Assembly: GCF_000011245.1 (NCBI RefSeq)
Contig: NC_004193.1
Coordinates: forward strand, 3,512,501 to 3,576,500
Length of the DNA: 64,000 bases
Direction: 5' to 3'
Source: Oceanobacillus iheyensis HTE831
Lineage (GTDB): Bacteria; Bacillota; Bacilli; Bacillales; Amphibacillaceae
Both the position numbers and the translations under genes were made by a program. A model generated the notes under the pieces. That model saw nothing but the letters and a program-made list of their open reading frames with translations, did not search any database and was not told the DNA's origin. Positions 26,679 to 36,489 of the stretch are shown piece after piece; the stretch's first letter is position 1; every line of letters starts with the position of its first letter.

Positions 26679-27701
26679 ATGAAACCTTACTCATTAAAAA
26701 GAAGTTTACTAGTTAGTATATTATTGATAGCAGTATTCTTGCTAAACGCTTGCTCCTCGACAGAGAATGTAGCATCTGGTCAAGAACAAACAACCACACT
26801 GACACTAGCTCATATTCATAATGAAGCAAGTCCTGTATATCAAAGTTTAGAAGTGTTTGCAGAAAAAGTAGAGCAGAAAACAAATGGATCGGTTAACATC
26901 AAAATCTATACAGATGGCGTTCTAGGAGAAGAGACAAAAGTGATGGAGCTTGTACAAAATGGCGTCATTGATATGACCAAAGTAAATGGTGGCGTGATAT
27001 CTCAATTTGATGAGACGTTTTCGGTCTTTAGCCTCCCTTATGTTTTCCGAGATGATGCACATTTTCGCAAGTTTATGGAAACGGATACAGTCAGCAATAT
27101 GTATGAAGACTTAGAAGAAGTGCAATTACGCGGCGTCACATTTTATGATGCTGGTGCACGCAGTTTCTATACTGCAGACACGAAAGTGGAAACGCCAGAG
27201 GACTTGAGAGGCCTTAAAATTAGAGTAATGAACAATGTAACCGCCATTGAAATGGTTGAGTTGTTAGGTGCTTCGCCAACACCAATGGGCGCAACAGAGA
27301 TATATACGAGCCTGCAACAAGGGATTATCGACGGTGCGGAAAGTAGCCCAATCGCATTAACAGATGCCAACCATGGTGAAGTTGCGAAACAATTTTCGTT
27401 TGATGAACATACGAGAATACCCGATTTCCTGATTATGAGTGATGCATCATGGAATAAATTAGATGCGACAGAACAACAGGCTCTAATCGAAGCCGGCCAG
27501 GAGAGTACAGAGGTACATAACGAAAGATGGGATCAGATGATTGAAGACAGTATGGCCCAAGCAGAAGAAGAAATGGGTGTGGAGTTCTCCTATCCGGACC
27601 AAGCACCTTTCAGAGAATTAGTAGAGCCACTGTTAAAAGAACAAAGAGAAGCAAATGATGCGATCGACGCATTGCTTACAGAGATAGAAGCAATAGAGTA
27701 A
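26679..27701 (+). CDS. TRAP transporter solute-binding protein, DctP family
   Basis: The protein has 340 residues from ATG 26679 (GGAAGGAG upstream). The signal peptide ends in LLNACSS, so it is a lipoprotein, as expected for a Gram-positive TRAP binding protein. The domain has GVLGEETKVMELVQNGVIDM and DLRGLKIRVMNN, whose Arg normally bonds a carboxylate, and GIIDGAESSPIAL. The substrate is therefore probably a carboxylic or sugar acid. It heads the DctPQM operon. Confidence 0.92.
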   Translation: MKPYSLKRSLLVSILLIAVFLLNACSSTENVASGQEQTTTLTLAHIHNEASPVYQSLEVFAEKVEQKTNGSVNIKIYTDGVLGEETKVMELVQNGVIDMTKVNGGVISQFDETFSVFSLPYVFRDDAHFRKFMETDTVSNMYEDLEEVQLRGVTFYDAGARSFYTADTKVETPEDLRGLKIRVMNNVTAIEMVELLGASPTPMGATEIYTSLQQGIIDGAESSPIALTDANHGEVAKQFSFDEHTRIPDFLIMSDASWNKLDATEQQALIEAGQESTEVHNERWDQMIEDSMAQAEEEMGVEFSYPDQAPFRELVEPLLKEQREANDAIDALLTEIEAIE

Positions 27702-27727
27702 CCATAAAGAAAGTTGGAGGGGTTCAC

Positions 27728-28234
27728 GTGAAGAAGGTAAAACGCTGGTTTGATTTAGGACTATTAACCATTGCCAGCATCTTAATCTTATTTCTAGTTG
27801 TCGCAGCAATATGGCAAGTGTTCACTAGATTCGTACTGCAAGACCCTAGTATTTCCACGCAGGAAGTATTACGTTTTTCATTAATCTGGGTAGCCGTAAT
27901 TGGCGCTACTTATGCATTTGGCCAGGATGAACATTTGTCCCTTACCTTTTTAAGAGACAAGATTACTGGGCAAGCTCATAAAATCTTACGTTGGTTCATT
28001 GATTTACTTGTTATTGTATTTGCCTTATTTGTGATGGTGATTGGTGGTTTTAATATTGCACAAGCAACCATGGCGGAACTGTCACCAATTTTGAATATGC
28101 CGATGGGATTCGTATATGGTGTTCTTCCTATTTGTGGAGTCATCATCATTTTCTATCAAATCATCCATATTTCGGAACGACAGGGCATCGAACAATCCAA
28201 TTCATTTGAAAAGGGTGAGAATACATGGATGTAA
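27728..28234 (+). CDS. TRAP transporter small permease, DctQ family
   Basis: This 168-residue protein has four hydrophobic segments (about 9-32, 48-64, 87-110 and 125-145), the DctQ layout. SLIWVAVIGATYAFGQDEHLS matches the conserved helix 2 to loop region. It starts at GTG behind GGAGG and overlaps the large permease gene by 10 bp. Confidence 0.9.
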   Translation: MKKVKRWFDLGLLTIASILILFLVVAAIWQVFTRFVLQDPSISTQEVLRFSLIWVAVIGATYAFGQDEHLSLTFLRDKITGQAHKILRWFIDLLVIVFALFVMVIGGFNIAQATMAELSPILNMPMGFVYGVLPICGVIIIFYQIIHISERQGIEQSNSFEKGENTWM

Positions 28235-29532
28235 CTGTATGGACAGCCATTATATTATTTGGATCGTTTTTCTTACTCTTATTTATTGGCGTACCGATTG
28301 CCGTAAGTATCACTATTTCTTCTTTTGTGTCTATTTTAATTCTACTTCCTATGACACCATCCTTATTAGCGGTGTCCCAACAAATCATTACCGGGCTAGA
28401 TAGTACGGTGTTATTGGCACTTGTATTCTTTATGCTGGCGGGAAGTATTATGAATAATGGCGGGATTGCCGATCGGCTGATTAATTTAGCAAAGTTAATT
28501 GGTGGTAGAATGTCCGGTTCACTCGCACATACGAATATTATCGGAAATACACTGTTTGGCGCGATATCAGGTTCAGCAATTGCCGCAGCCGCAACAATGG
28601 GACGGATTATGCACCCTCAAGAGAAAAAAGCAGGTTATGACCCTTCGTATGCAGCAGCTGTAAATATCGCTTCCGCACCGACGGGATTAATTATCCCTCC
28701 AAGCGGGATGCCGATTATTTACTCTCTATTAACCGGTGGCACATCGATTGGTGCTTTATTTATCGCAGGGTACTTACCTGGTCTGTTGATGATTGCGTTA
28801 CTCATGATCGTCGCCTATATATTAGCGAAAAAAGCCAAATATCCTGTATCCAAACCAATCAGTGGCGGCGAATCCTTCAAAGTAATACTTCAAGCGATCC
28901 CTAGTTTATTATTAATTATTATTGTCATAGGTGGAATTGCCGGAGGGATTTTTACAGCAACAGAAGGAGCTGCAGTAGCTGTACTATATGCTTCTATCCT
29001 TAGCGTTATTTACCGTCAGTTAAAACTAACCGACATCCCTAAAATACTTAGAGAAACGACGATTTATTCTGGTATTATCATGTTATTAATAGGAGCATCT
29101 ACTGCGATGTCCTGGGTACTTGCATACGCAGGTATACCACAGGCAATTACAAGCAGTCTATTAAGCATTACCGATAATACAACCATTCTACTGTTGATCA
29201 TGTTAGTGATTTTACTAGTAGTTGGAACCTTTATGGATATTGCACCAGCGCTATTAATTTTCACACCGATATTCTTCCCGGTCGCAACACAAATGGGCAT
29301 CGATCCCGTCCATTTTGGAATGATAATGGCTGTAGCTCTTGCTATTGGAGTAACCACTCCGCCAATTGGGACCGTGTTATTTATCGGAAGTAGTGTCAGC
29401 GGAGTACCTATCGAAAAAATCATACCGAAGCTGCTCATCTTCTATATTCCATTAATCGTAGCGCTATTACTCGTTGCGTTTATTCCAGAAATCAGCTTAT
29501 TCTTACCAAAGTTATTTGGTTTATTGGATTAG
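28225..29532 (+). CDS. TRAP transporter large permease, DctM family
   Basis: This 435-residue protein has about twelve membrane segments and is the ion-driven transport subunit. Characteristic sequences are FFMLAGSIMNNGGIADRL near 71-88, GAISGSAIAAAATMGRIM near 113-130, IPPSGMPIIYSL and GVTTPPIGTVLFIGS. It works with DctQ and the DctP lipoprotein to import substrate using a sodium or proton gradient. A hairpin follows the stop. Confidence 0.95.
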   Translation: MDVTVWTAIILFGSFFLLLFIGVPIAVSITISSFVSILILLPMTPSLLAVSQQIITGLDSTVLLALVFFMLAGSIMNNGGIADRLINLAKLIGGRMSGSLAHTNIIGNTLFGAISGSAIAAAATMGRIMHPQEKKAGYDPSYAAAVNIASAPTGLIIPPSGMPIIYSLLTGGTSIGALFIAGYLPGLLMIALLMIVAYILAKKAKYPVSKPISGGESFKVILQAIPSLLLIIIVIGGIAGGIFTATEGAAVAVLYASILSVIYRQLKLTDIPKILRETTIYSGIIMLLIGASTAMSWVLAYAGIPQAITSSLLSITDNTTILLLIMLVILLVVGTFMDIAPALLIFTPIFFPVATQMGIDPVHFGMIMAVALAIGVTTPPIGTVLFIGSSVSGVPIEKIIPKLLIFYIPLIVALLLVAFIPEISLFLPKLFGLLD

Positions 29533-29568
29533 GTGAAGATTCATCTACTAAGGAGATTACAGGATAGA

Positions 29569-29604
29569 ATAACTGAGCTATGAACTAAACATAGCTCGGT
29601 TATT
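29569..29604. terminator. Terminator-like hairpin between convergent dctM and yeiH-type genes
   Basis: AACTGAGCTATG pairs with CATAGCTCGGTT (one G-U pair) around AACTAAA. It has A/T-rich flanks and could serve both directions. Confidence 0.65.
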
Positions 29605-29663
29605 AATTTGGATACACATCTCAAGTAAACTCCGCTTTCTATTAAACAAACTCTCCCTCATGC

Positions 29664-30686
29664 CTATCCTAAACCCATCACATAGATCAAACCGAATCCG
29701 CATCCGATTAAAATCAATGTTCCTAATAATCCTGCAAAAAATACATGGAATCCGAACTTCTTAAAGGCTTGAAACTCTACATTTAACCCCAAACCAGCCA
29801 TTGCCATACTTAACAGCAGATACGCTAGCGAAATAAGCAAATTCACGACACTTTCAGGTAAGAATCCGATTGTATTCACCGCGCTCATGGCAAGAAAACC
29901 AAATATAAACCAGGGAATCGGGAGTGTTTTTAACGAAAAACGCTGCTTATTGTTTTGAGGTTCTCTTTTCTTCATATAGATACCGATCAAAATAGCCACC
30001 GGAACAAGTAAGGCAACTCTCGTCAGCTTTACCACAATAGCAATATTCTCCGCTTCTTCTCCACCGGCAGTGGAAGCAGCGACTGCATGGGCAATTTCAT
30101 GCAATGTTCCTCCCGCAAAAATCCCGTACTGATAATCGGTAAACGGTAAAAAAGGATACATCATTGTATAGATTAGTGTAAACATCGTTCCAAGCACTGC
30201 AATAACAGCGACACTGACTGCTGTCGTGCTTTCTTTCGCTTTTACTAAAGGGGCAATCGCAACAATCGCAGCAGCTCCACATATTGCTGTTCCACAAGCC
30301 GTCAAGATACTTAATGTCTTATTTACACGAAACAATCTAGCCAAGCTATAGACAGTCACCAAAGCAACCGTTAACAGCAATCCTGCATATAAAAACGCAT
30401 GTAAGCCCGCATCATACATGGCTGATAGATTGAGTCGCAATCCTAATAATATAATTCCTGCCCTTAACAGCTTTTTACTGGAAAACTGGACGCCAGATCG
30501 ATGTGAATTCTTCAACCCAATCGTATGTCCCCATATCATTCCGATCATAATCGCTAGAACAAGTTGTCCCATAATATCAAGATAGGGAATCTTGCAAAGT
30601 ACCCCCGCCACTAGGGCAATTGCTAGGGTAATCCCTATTCCTGTATAAAAGGATCGTGTCTTATCGTCTGGATGTACATGCTGCAT
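29664..30686 (-). CDS. YeiH/UPF0324-family membrane protein (putative sulfate exporter)
   Basis: This 340-residue protein has about ten membrane helices. Family segments include LRAGIILLGLRLNLS (about 72-86), LTACGTAICGAAAIVAIAPL (about 123-142) and GTLHEIAHAVAAST (about 192-205). The family is annotated as sulfate exporters on weak grounds. It diverges from a LysR gene that resembles regulators of sulfur and taurine metabolism, so an anion-transport role under that regulator is plausible. ATG follows AAGGAGG. Confidence 0.88.
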   Translation of the reverse strand: MQHVHPDDKTRSFYTGIGITLAIALVAGVLCKIPYLDIMGQLVLAIMIGMIWGHTIGLKNSHRSGVQFSSKKLLRAGIILLGLRLNLSAMYDAGLHAFLYAGLLLTVALVTVYSLARLFRVNKTLSILTACGTAICGAAAIVAIAPLVKAKESTTAVSVAVIAVLGTMFTLIYTMMYPFLPFTDYQYGIFAGGTLHEIAHAVAASTAGGEEAENIAIVVKLTRVALLVPVAILIGIYMKKREPQNNKQRFSLKTLPIPWFIFGFLAMSAVNTIGFLPESVVNLLISLAYLLLSMAMAGLGLNVEFQAFKKFGFHVFFAGLLGTLILIGCGFGLIYVMGLG

Positions 30687-30800
30687 GTTGTTGTGCCTCC
30701 TTCTCTATCTATAATTAGTATAGGCTGAGCGCTTTTATTTTTGAAATAAATATATATAATAATACTTATTAAAAAAGTTAATAAAAGAGGGATTTTAACC

Positions 30801-31676
30801 ATGCATATGGAAGAACTGGAGACCTTTATTGTTCTAGCACGCGAGAAAAATTTCACACGAACAGCAACCAAACGCTCACTGTCTCAACCAACCGTCAGTG
30901 TTCATATTAAAAATTTAGAGAACGAATTTGCCACATCGCTTATCCAACGCACGACAAAGCGTGTTCACCTTACACCTGAAGGGGAGTTATTTTATGAACA
31001 TGCATTAAAGATATGGAATCAATATCAACAACTCCAGGAACATCTTTATCAAAAGAAACAAACTGCTTCCGGCCTGATTCGAGTAGGGGCTAGTTTTACC
31101 ATCGGTGAATACCTCCTTCCAGAAGTGATAGCGATATTGCAGAAACAATACGAACAATTAGACTTTTATGTAACGATTGGCAATACCGAGAAAATTATTG
31201 ATTCTGTGCGCAGACTTGAGGTGGATATCGGGCTGGTAGAAGGATCAAATTACACAAAGGACGTGTTGCAAACATCGTTTAAAGAGGATCGGCTCGTTAT
31301 TGTTTGCTCGCCCGAATATGAGACTAATTTTAAAAACTTAGCAGATTTACATCATCATAAATGGGTAATAAGAGAAGAAGGTTCAGGGACGCGACAATAC
31401 TTTGACCACCTCGTCCAATCGAATGAGATTCAAGTCAAATCAACATTGGTTATTAGTTCAACACAAGGAATAAAGAACAGCGTTACCAACGGATTAGGTT
31501 TAGCTCTCTTATCTGAAGCAACCATCAAAGAAGAATTAGCACATGGGACACTTAAAATGGTTCCGATTGAATCTCTGTATGAAAAACGAGATTTTTCCTA
31601 TGTCTTAACAAAGGGCTCCCAGTTAAACCGAAATACACAACTATTAATTGATACATTAACCAAGATCGATAGATGA
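30801..31676 (+). CDS. LysR-family transcriptional regulator
   Basis: The protein has 291 residues. The N-terminal winged helix-turn-helix (about 4-62) reads ELETFIVLAREKNFTRTATK, then LSQPTVSVHIKNLE. The C-terminal periplasmic-binding-like effector domain begins near GLIRVGASFTIGEYLLP. It is close in layout to CysL/YwfK-type regulators. The 114-bp divergent gap to the YeiH-type gene should hold the shared operator; I could not single out one T-N11-A box with confidence. Confidence 0.9.
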   Translation: MHMEELETFIVLAREKNFTRTATKRSLSQPTVSVHIKNLENEFATSLIQRTTKRVHLTPEGELFYEHALKIWNQYQQLQEHLYQKKQTASGLIRVGASFTIGEYLLPEVIAILQKQYEQLDFYVTIGNTEKIIDSVRRLEVDIGLVEGSNYTKDVLQTSFKEDRLVIVCSPEYETNFKNLADLHHHKWVIREEGSGTRQYFDHLVQSNEIQVKSTLVISSTQGIKNSVTNGLGLALLSEATIKEELAHGTLKMVPIESLYEKRDFSYVLTKGSQLNRNTQLLIDTLTKIDR

Positions 31677-31784
31677 AAGTGGATTTTTCGACTTACACCT
31701 CATACTGTCATTCTCCATGTGTATTCCATCCGAAACCGGGTAATTACATAACAGAGACAAATTACCTAAAAGGGGATGTATTTC

Positions 31785-33386
31785 ATGGAGTTTTCTGCTA
31801 CCAATATCATTTTGTTGGCGACGTGTTTACTTGTGATTGCTGCTATCATTATTCCAATAGTGCTAGTTGGCTATATATATTTGAAGGATCGCAAACAAGA
31901 TCAGCACGCAATATTACGTAACTTTCCGATACTTGGTAAACTACGTTATATTTTGGAAAAAAGTGGACCCGAGCTTCGGCAATATCTATTTAATAACGAC
32001 CGATCTGGAAAACCATTTTCTCGAAAGGATTATCAAAATATTGTCATGCCTGCGAAATACCAGAAGAATATGCTTGGATTCGGTTCCGTACGTGACTTCG
32101 AAAAGGCCGATTTCTATGTAAAAAATGCCATGTTTCCAAAACAACAGGATGAACTTGAAGTAGATAACACGGAAGAGATTGCTTCAAAAGTTTACGACAT
32201 CCAAGAAGATAATCTACTTAGCCGAAAGGAAAGTCTTCAAGATAAATCTATAAAACCGTGGTTACTTACCGATGACAATACAGTGGTGATTGGCCCATCT
32301 TCCCGAGCTCCCTTTCGTGTAAAAAGTTTGGTCGGAATGTCTGCAATGAGCTATGGTTCCCTCGGTGACCATGCAATTACAGCACTATCGAAAGGAATCG
32401 GCATGGCTGGCGGTGCGTGGATGAATACCGGAGAAGGCGGCTTATCCGATTATCATTTAAAAGGAGACACCGATATTATCGCACAAATTGGACCAGGTCT
32501 ATTCGGTGTACGTTCTAAAAATGGAGAATTCAGCTGGGAGCTATTAAAAGAAAAGGCAGCGATACCACAAGTAAAAGCCTTTGAACTCAAACTTGCCCAA
32601 GGAGCGAAAACACGCGGAGGACATGTCGACGCAGAAAAAGTCACAGAAGAAATTGCTCATATTCGCAACGTCGAGCCTTACCAAGAGATCAATAGTCCAA
32701 ATCGATTCAACGAATTTGATGATGTACCGTCTATGTTTTCGTTTATGGAAAAAATACGTAACCACACCGGGTTACCGGTTGGGATGAAGATCGTCGTCGG
32801 CAGTTCGGATTCCTTTGAAGAGATTGCATCTTACATGAAAGAATCCGGAATGGGACCTGACTTTATTACCGTTGACGGTTCAGAAGGCGGCACCGGTGCT
32901 TCCTTTCAAGAACTAGCGGATCGTGTGGGATTACCAGTCAAATCAGCGGTAATGATCGTGGATCAAACGTTGAAAAAATATGGCGTTCGTGAACGCACGA
33001 AGATTATTGCCTCTGGAAAACTATTTACCGCAGACCGTATCGCAGTCGTTTTAGCGATGGGCGCTGACCTGGTAAATGTTGCACGCGCATTTATGATATC
33101 AGTAGGCTGCATTATGGCACAAATCTGCCATACGAATCGCTGCCCCGTCGGCGTCGCCACAACAGATGCGAAGCTGCAAAGAGCACTCGTCATTGATGAA
33201 AAACAATATCGTGCACTAAATTTTCTTGTGACCCTTCGTGAAAGCCTGTTTCGCATATCTGCAGCAGCAGGGTTAACCAGTCCCACGGGCTTTAATCCTG
33301 AACACATCTCATATGTAGATGAGCAACACCGCGTGAAAAGTTTGGATGACTATTATTTGCAGGGAGAGTATTCAACATCACGATAG
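31785..33386 (+). CDS. FMN-binding glutamate-synthase-like protein
   Basis: The protein has 533 residues from ATG 31785, with AAAAGGGG at good spacing. One N-terminal membrane helix (about 6-30) is followed by a GltB-type TIM barrel with VGMSAMSYGSLGDHAI, NTGEGGLSDYH, FITVDGSEGGTGASFQELAD and, near 445, CIMAQICHTNRCPVGV. The three Cys of that last segment hold a 3Fe-4S cluster in glutamate synthases. The glutaminase domain is missing, so it is a stand-alone synthase-like flavoprotein, comparable to Bacillus subtilis YerD. Its electron partner and substrate are unknown. Confidence 0.9.
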   Translation: MEFSATNIILLATCLLVIAAIIIPIVLVGYIYLKDRKQDQHAILRNFPILGKLRYILEKSGPELRQYLFNNDRSGKPFSRKDYQNIVMPAKYQKNMLGFGSVRDFEKADFYVKNAMFPKQQDELEVDNTEEIASKVYDIQEDNLLSRKESLQDKSIKPWLLTDDNTVVIGPSSRAPFRVKSLVGMSAMSYGSLGDHAITALSKGIGMAGGAWMNTGEGGLSDYHLKGDTDIIAQIGPGLFGVRSKNGEFSWELLKEKAAIPQVKAFELKLAQGAKTRGGHVDAEKVTEEIAHIRNVEPYQEINSPNRFNEFDDVPSMFSFMEKIRNHTGLPVGMKIVVGSSDSFEEIASYMKESGMGPDFITVDGSEGGTGASFQELADRVGLPVKSAVMIVDQTLKKYGVRERTKIIASGKLFTADRIAVVLAMGADLVNVARAFMISVGCIMAQICHTNRCPVGVATTDAKLQRALVIDEKQYRALNFLVTLRESLFRISAAAGLTSPTGFNPEHISYVDEQHRVKSLDDYYLQGEYSTSR

Positions 33387-33458
33387 TTTGATTTTGAGCA
33401 TTTTGTGGAATAACAAATAATACAAATCAAACGAGCAACCGACAAAGGAGCCAAGTAT

Positions 33459-35180
33459 ATGTTTGAAGATCGTGCAGGAAAAGTACTCGTAGATTTATTA
33501 TCCGAATGGGGTGTTGACCATATTTATGGGATGCCCGGGGATTCTATCAACCAGCTGATGGAAGAGCTACGTAAAGAAAAAGATAAAATGAAGTTTATCC
33601 AAGTACGCCACGAAGAAGCTGGTGCGCTTGCAGCCGCTTCTTACGCCAAACTCACTGGAAAGCTTGGTGTATGTCTGTCCATCGCAGGACCTGGAGCGAT
33701 TCATTTACTTAACGGACTTTACGATGCAAAGAAAGATAGTGCACCGGTGCTAGTACTTGCAGGACAAGTGCCAACAGACCAGATTGGAACGGACGCATTC
33801 CAAGAAATAAATATGCAGCGTATGTTTGAAGATGTCGCTGTATTTAACGAACAAGTGGTGTCAGAAGAACAATTACCAGCACTTGTTAATCAAGCGGTGC
33901 GCACTGCATATGCAGAAAAAGGACCAGCCGTTCTTACCATACCGGATGATATTCCAGCTGCAAAAATCAAGAAACACGTACAAAAGAATGCAGCGATATA
34001 CGAGGAACCCGAACAAGTACCAAGCTCTACGGAAATGGAAAAAGCATTAGAGCTGATTGGAAATGCGAAAAAACCAATTATCTTAGCCGGAACAGGTACA
34101 AAAGGAGCGAAGCAAGAACTTGAACAGTTTTCGGATAAAATCGCTGCTCCAGTTATTGTTTCCTTGCCAGCAAAAGGCGTGATAGATGATGATCATCCAA
34201 ACTGCTTAGGCAACTTAGGAATGATTGGAACCAAACCAGCGTATGAAGCAATGGAAGATTCCGATTTGGTTATTCTCATCGGAACGTCATTCCCATATGT
34301 AGAGTTTTTACCAGAAGGTGTATCATACATTCAAATTGATAATGATCCACTGAAAATCGGGAAGAGATATCCCGTAAACGTTGGAATTGCTGGCGATTCA
34401 CAAAAATCATTAACCAGGTTAAACGAACGAATTACTCGAACCGAAAATCGGGATTTCTTAGAAAACAGCCAAGAGAAAATGGCGAAATGGTGGAAAGAGA
34501 TGGAGGAAGACGAACAACAAACATCTACACCGATTAAACCACAACAAATCATTGCTGAAGTACAGAAAATCGCAGAAGATGACGCAGTACTCTCTGTAGA
34601 CGTAGGAAATGTGACAGTGTGGGCAGCCAGACACTTTCGTATGAAAACCACACAGAAGTTCCTTACATCCAGTTGGCTGGCAACGATGGGATGCGGCCTA
34701 CCAGGTGCCATCGCAAGTAAAATGGCATATTCCGACCGCCAGGCTATTGCGTTATGCGGCGACGGTGGATTCTCCATGAATATGCAGGACTTTCTTACTG
34801 CGGTGAAATACAATTTACCAATGGTTGTCGTTGTATTTAATAACGAACGCATTGGCATGATTAAGTACGAGCAAGAAGCAAAAGGAAATCTTGATTATAA
34901 AACTAATCTCGAAAGCTTTAACTTCGCCCAGTTCGCGGAAAACTGCGGCGGAAAAGGATATCGTGTAGAGAATTTTGAAGACCTTGGTCCATCTATACGA
35001 GCAGCGGCATCCTTCAACAAGCCCGTGATTGTAGATGTCTGTATTGAAGATGAGCCGCCAATTCCAGGAAAGCTTTCGTACGAACAAGTAACTAGCTACT
35101 CCAAACAAACCATTAAGAAACTATTTGAAAAAGGAAAACTAGAAGTCCCCCCCATTCGAAAAGGATTGAAACGGATGTAA
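33459..35180 (+). CDS. Pyruvate oxidase-like thiamine-diphosphate enzyme
   Basis: The protein has 573 residues. Three domains in order: Pyr domain with GMPGDSINQLM and the cofactor-activating Glu in QVRHEEAGALAAASYAKLTG (about 52); a central domain near 190-330 for FAD or structural use; and the PP domain with the GDGG...NN thiamine-diphosphate motif (CGDGGFSMNMQDF, then VVVFNNERIGM). It matches YdaP/PoxB pyruvate oxidases, which make acetate or acetyl phosphate. Acetolactate synthase is less likely from the N-terminus. It follows the GltB-like gene by 72 bp. Confidence 0.87.
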   Translation: MFEDRAGKVLVDLLSEWGVDHIYGMPGDSINQLMEELRKEKDKMKFIQVRHEEAGALAAASYAKLTGKLGVCLSIAGPGAIHLLNGLYDAKKDSAPVLVLAGQVPTDQIGTDAFQEINMQRMFEDVAVFNEQVVSEEQLPALVNQAVRTAYAEKGPAVLTIPDDIPAAKIKKHVQKNAAIYEEPEQVPSSTEMEKALELIGNAKKPIILAGTGTKGAKQELEQFSDKIAAPVIVSLPAKGVIDDDHPNCLGNLGMIGTKPAYEAMEDSDLVILIGTSFPYVEFLPEGVSYIQIDNDPLKIGKRYPVNVGIAGDSQKSLTRLNERITRTENRDFLENSQEKMAKWWKEMEEDEQQTSTPIKPQQIIAEVQKIAEDDAVLSVDVGNVTVWAARHFRMKTTQKFLTSSWLATMGCGLPGAIASKMAYSDRQAIALCGDGGFSMNMQDFLTAVKYNLPMVVVVFNNERIGMIKYEQEAKGNLDYKTNLESFNFAQFAENCGGKGYRVENFEDLGPSIRAAASFNKPVIVDVCIEDEPPIPGKLSYEQVTSYSKQTIKKLFEKGKLEVPPIRKGLKRM

Positions 35181-35187
35181 CATAGTA

Positions 35188-35218
35188 AGAGGCAAACCAA
35201 CAGTCGGTTTGCCTCTTT
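35188..35218 (+). terminator. Rho-independent terminator
   Basis: AGAGGCAAACC pairs with GGTTTGCCTCT around a seven-base loop just after the oxidase gene, followed by a short T run. Confidence 0.85.
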
Positions 35219-35233
35219 CGTTGTATTTTACCT

Positions 35234-35337
35234 TTCTATTCACCAAAATGAATTATCTTTTCTACTATTATGGGTTTTAGAAGCGCTCTATTCACCATTT
35301 CCTCGCAGCTCTCATGCTTTTTTGGGTTTTAGAACAC
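35234..35337. repeat. Two copies of the 52-bp repeat, cluster 3
   Basis: Units begin at 35234 and 35286, each 52 bp, with CTATTCACCA at the front and TGGGTTTTAGAA at the end. They lie between the convergent oxidase and LacI genes, downstream of a terminator, in the same orientation as the other clusters. Confidence 0.75.
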
Positions 35338-35425
35338 CAAAACATTTCTTATTTTCTGTTAGTTTGTGAATAGACTTGTTTTATCCTACCAACCGTCCTG
35401 TTATTTTTCTGTAAGCAATTCAAAA

Positions 35426-36385
35426 TCACTCATCTTCGGGAAACGTAACTTCGGGGTATAATTGCATCACTTGATCTTCTACTACGCCTTCCGCTTCGAT
35501 ATGTTTCATCAGCATTTGAACTAAACTCTCTGCGATTTTTTCAGAAGGAACTCCAACTGTATGTACTGGCGTATCAATCGCATCAAATTTTTTAATATTA
35601 TCGTAAGAAACAATCATTGGCTTTTCCGCTTGTTTATCCATATGATGTAGTAAACCCATCGTAATATCATAACTACCACATATAATTCCTTTTTTAAGCG
35701 TATTCTTCATGAGAAATTTCCTTAACGAGTTGCTCGTTACCTCTTCGGACAACCCTTCTGAATCGATTAGTCGATAATTGATTTTCTTTTCTTCACAATA
35801 GCGAATGAACGTTTCTTTCTTTATAATTTGTCGGATATCCTTCGTTTCAAGATCACCGATATAATCTATTTCTCTATTCCCTTTGTCTATTAGGGTGTCT
35901 ACCGCTAGTTGCATAGATTTATCGTGATTAACATTAATGATTGGATAATCTAGTTTTTGCTCTACACCATAGGCAACTACAGGAATATTATTTGATATTT
36001 TAGCAGGCAGTCGCGTTTCTTCCCCTTCATCAAAAACGATCACTCCATCAAAACGCAACTCCAAAAATTTCCCTGCAGCAGTTATCGGATCATCAATTGA
36101 CACTACCATAAAATAACCCGCTTTTTTTACTGCCTCATTTATTTGAGAAGCAAGTGTGGTGACAGCTACTCTATCTACTGCAGGCCATATTAAGCCAACG
36201 GTATTACTTTTATTAGAAACCAAAGATCGTGCAGAATTATTTGGGATATAATTCATTTCTTCTGCTTTCTCTTTAATCTTTCTTTTCGTTGCTTCCGTCA
36301 CGAGCGGAGAGTTTTTAAGTGCCTTACTCACCGTTGAATAGCTCACTCCACATTCTATCGCTATATCCTTTAATGTTACGGCCAT
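35426..36385 (-). CDS. LacI-family repressor of the hexuronate genes
   Basis: The protein has 319 residues. The N-terminal LacI helix-turn-helix is TLKDIAIECGVSYSTVSKAL, with the hinge helix NYIPNNSARSLVSNKSNTVG, followed by a periplasmic-binding-like core. It diverges from uxuA. Its likely operator is the perfect 16-bp palindrome ATAACAACGTTGTTAT at 36474 and again at 38686. Role and arrangement resemble Bacillus ExuR; the inducer is probably a uronate derivative. Confidence 0.9.
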   Translation of the reverse strand: MAVTLKDIAIECGVSYSTVSKALKNSPLVTEATKRKIKEKAEEMNYIPNNSARSLVSNKSNTVGLIWPAVDRVAVTTLASQINEAVKKAGYFMVVSIDDPITAAGKFLELRFDGVIVFDEGEETRLPAKISNNIPVVAYGVEQKLDYPIINVNHDKSMQLAVDTLIDKGNREIDYIGDLETKDIRQIIKKETFIRYCEEKKINYRLIDSEGLSEEVTSNSLRKFLMKNTLKKGIICGSYDITMGLLHHMDKQAEKPMIVSYDNIKKFDAIDTPVHTVGVPSEKIAESLVQMLMKHIEAEGVVEDQVMQLYPEVTFPEDE

Positions 36386-36473
36386 TTTATAACTCCTTAA
36401 AATTCTCTATTGATTTATCTGTCAGATAATTATATCATAATAATTAACTGTTATGAATATTTCAAACTAAAAA

Positions 36474-36489
36474 ATAACAACGTTGTTAT
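36474..36489. promoter_or_regulatory. LacI-type operator, copy 1
   Basis: ATAACAACGTTGTTAT is a perfect palindrome in the divergent lacI-uxuA gap. It has the central CG typical of LacI-family sites. The same 16 bases recur at 38686-38701. A weak cre-like sequence (ATAAGCGTTTTAA) lies 40-60 bp downstream of it. Confidence 0.8.

Noticed and set aside
31673-31921. 82-codon ORF overlapping the LysR stop and the GltB-like start
   Set aside because: It overlaps the well-supported start at 31785 in another frame and has no family pattern.
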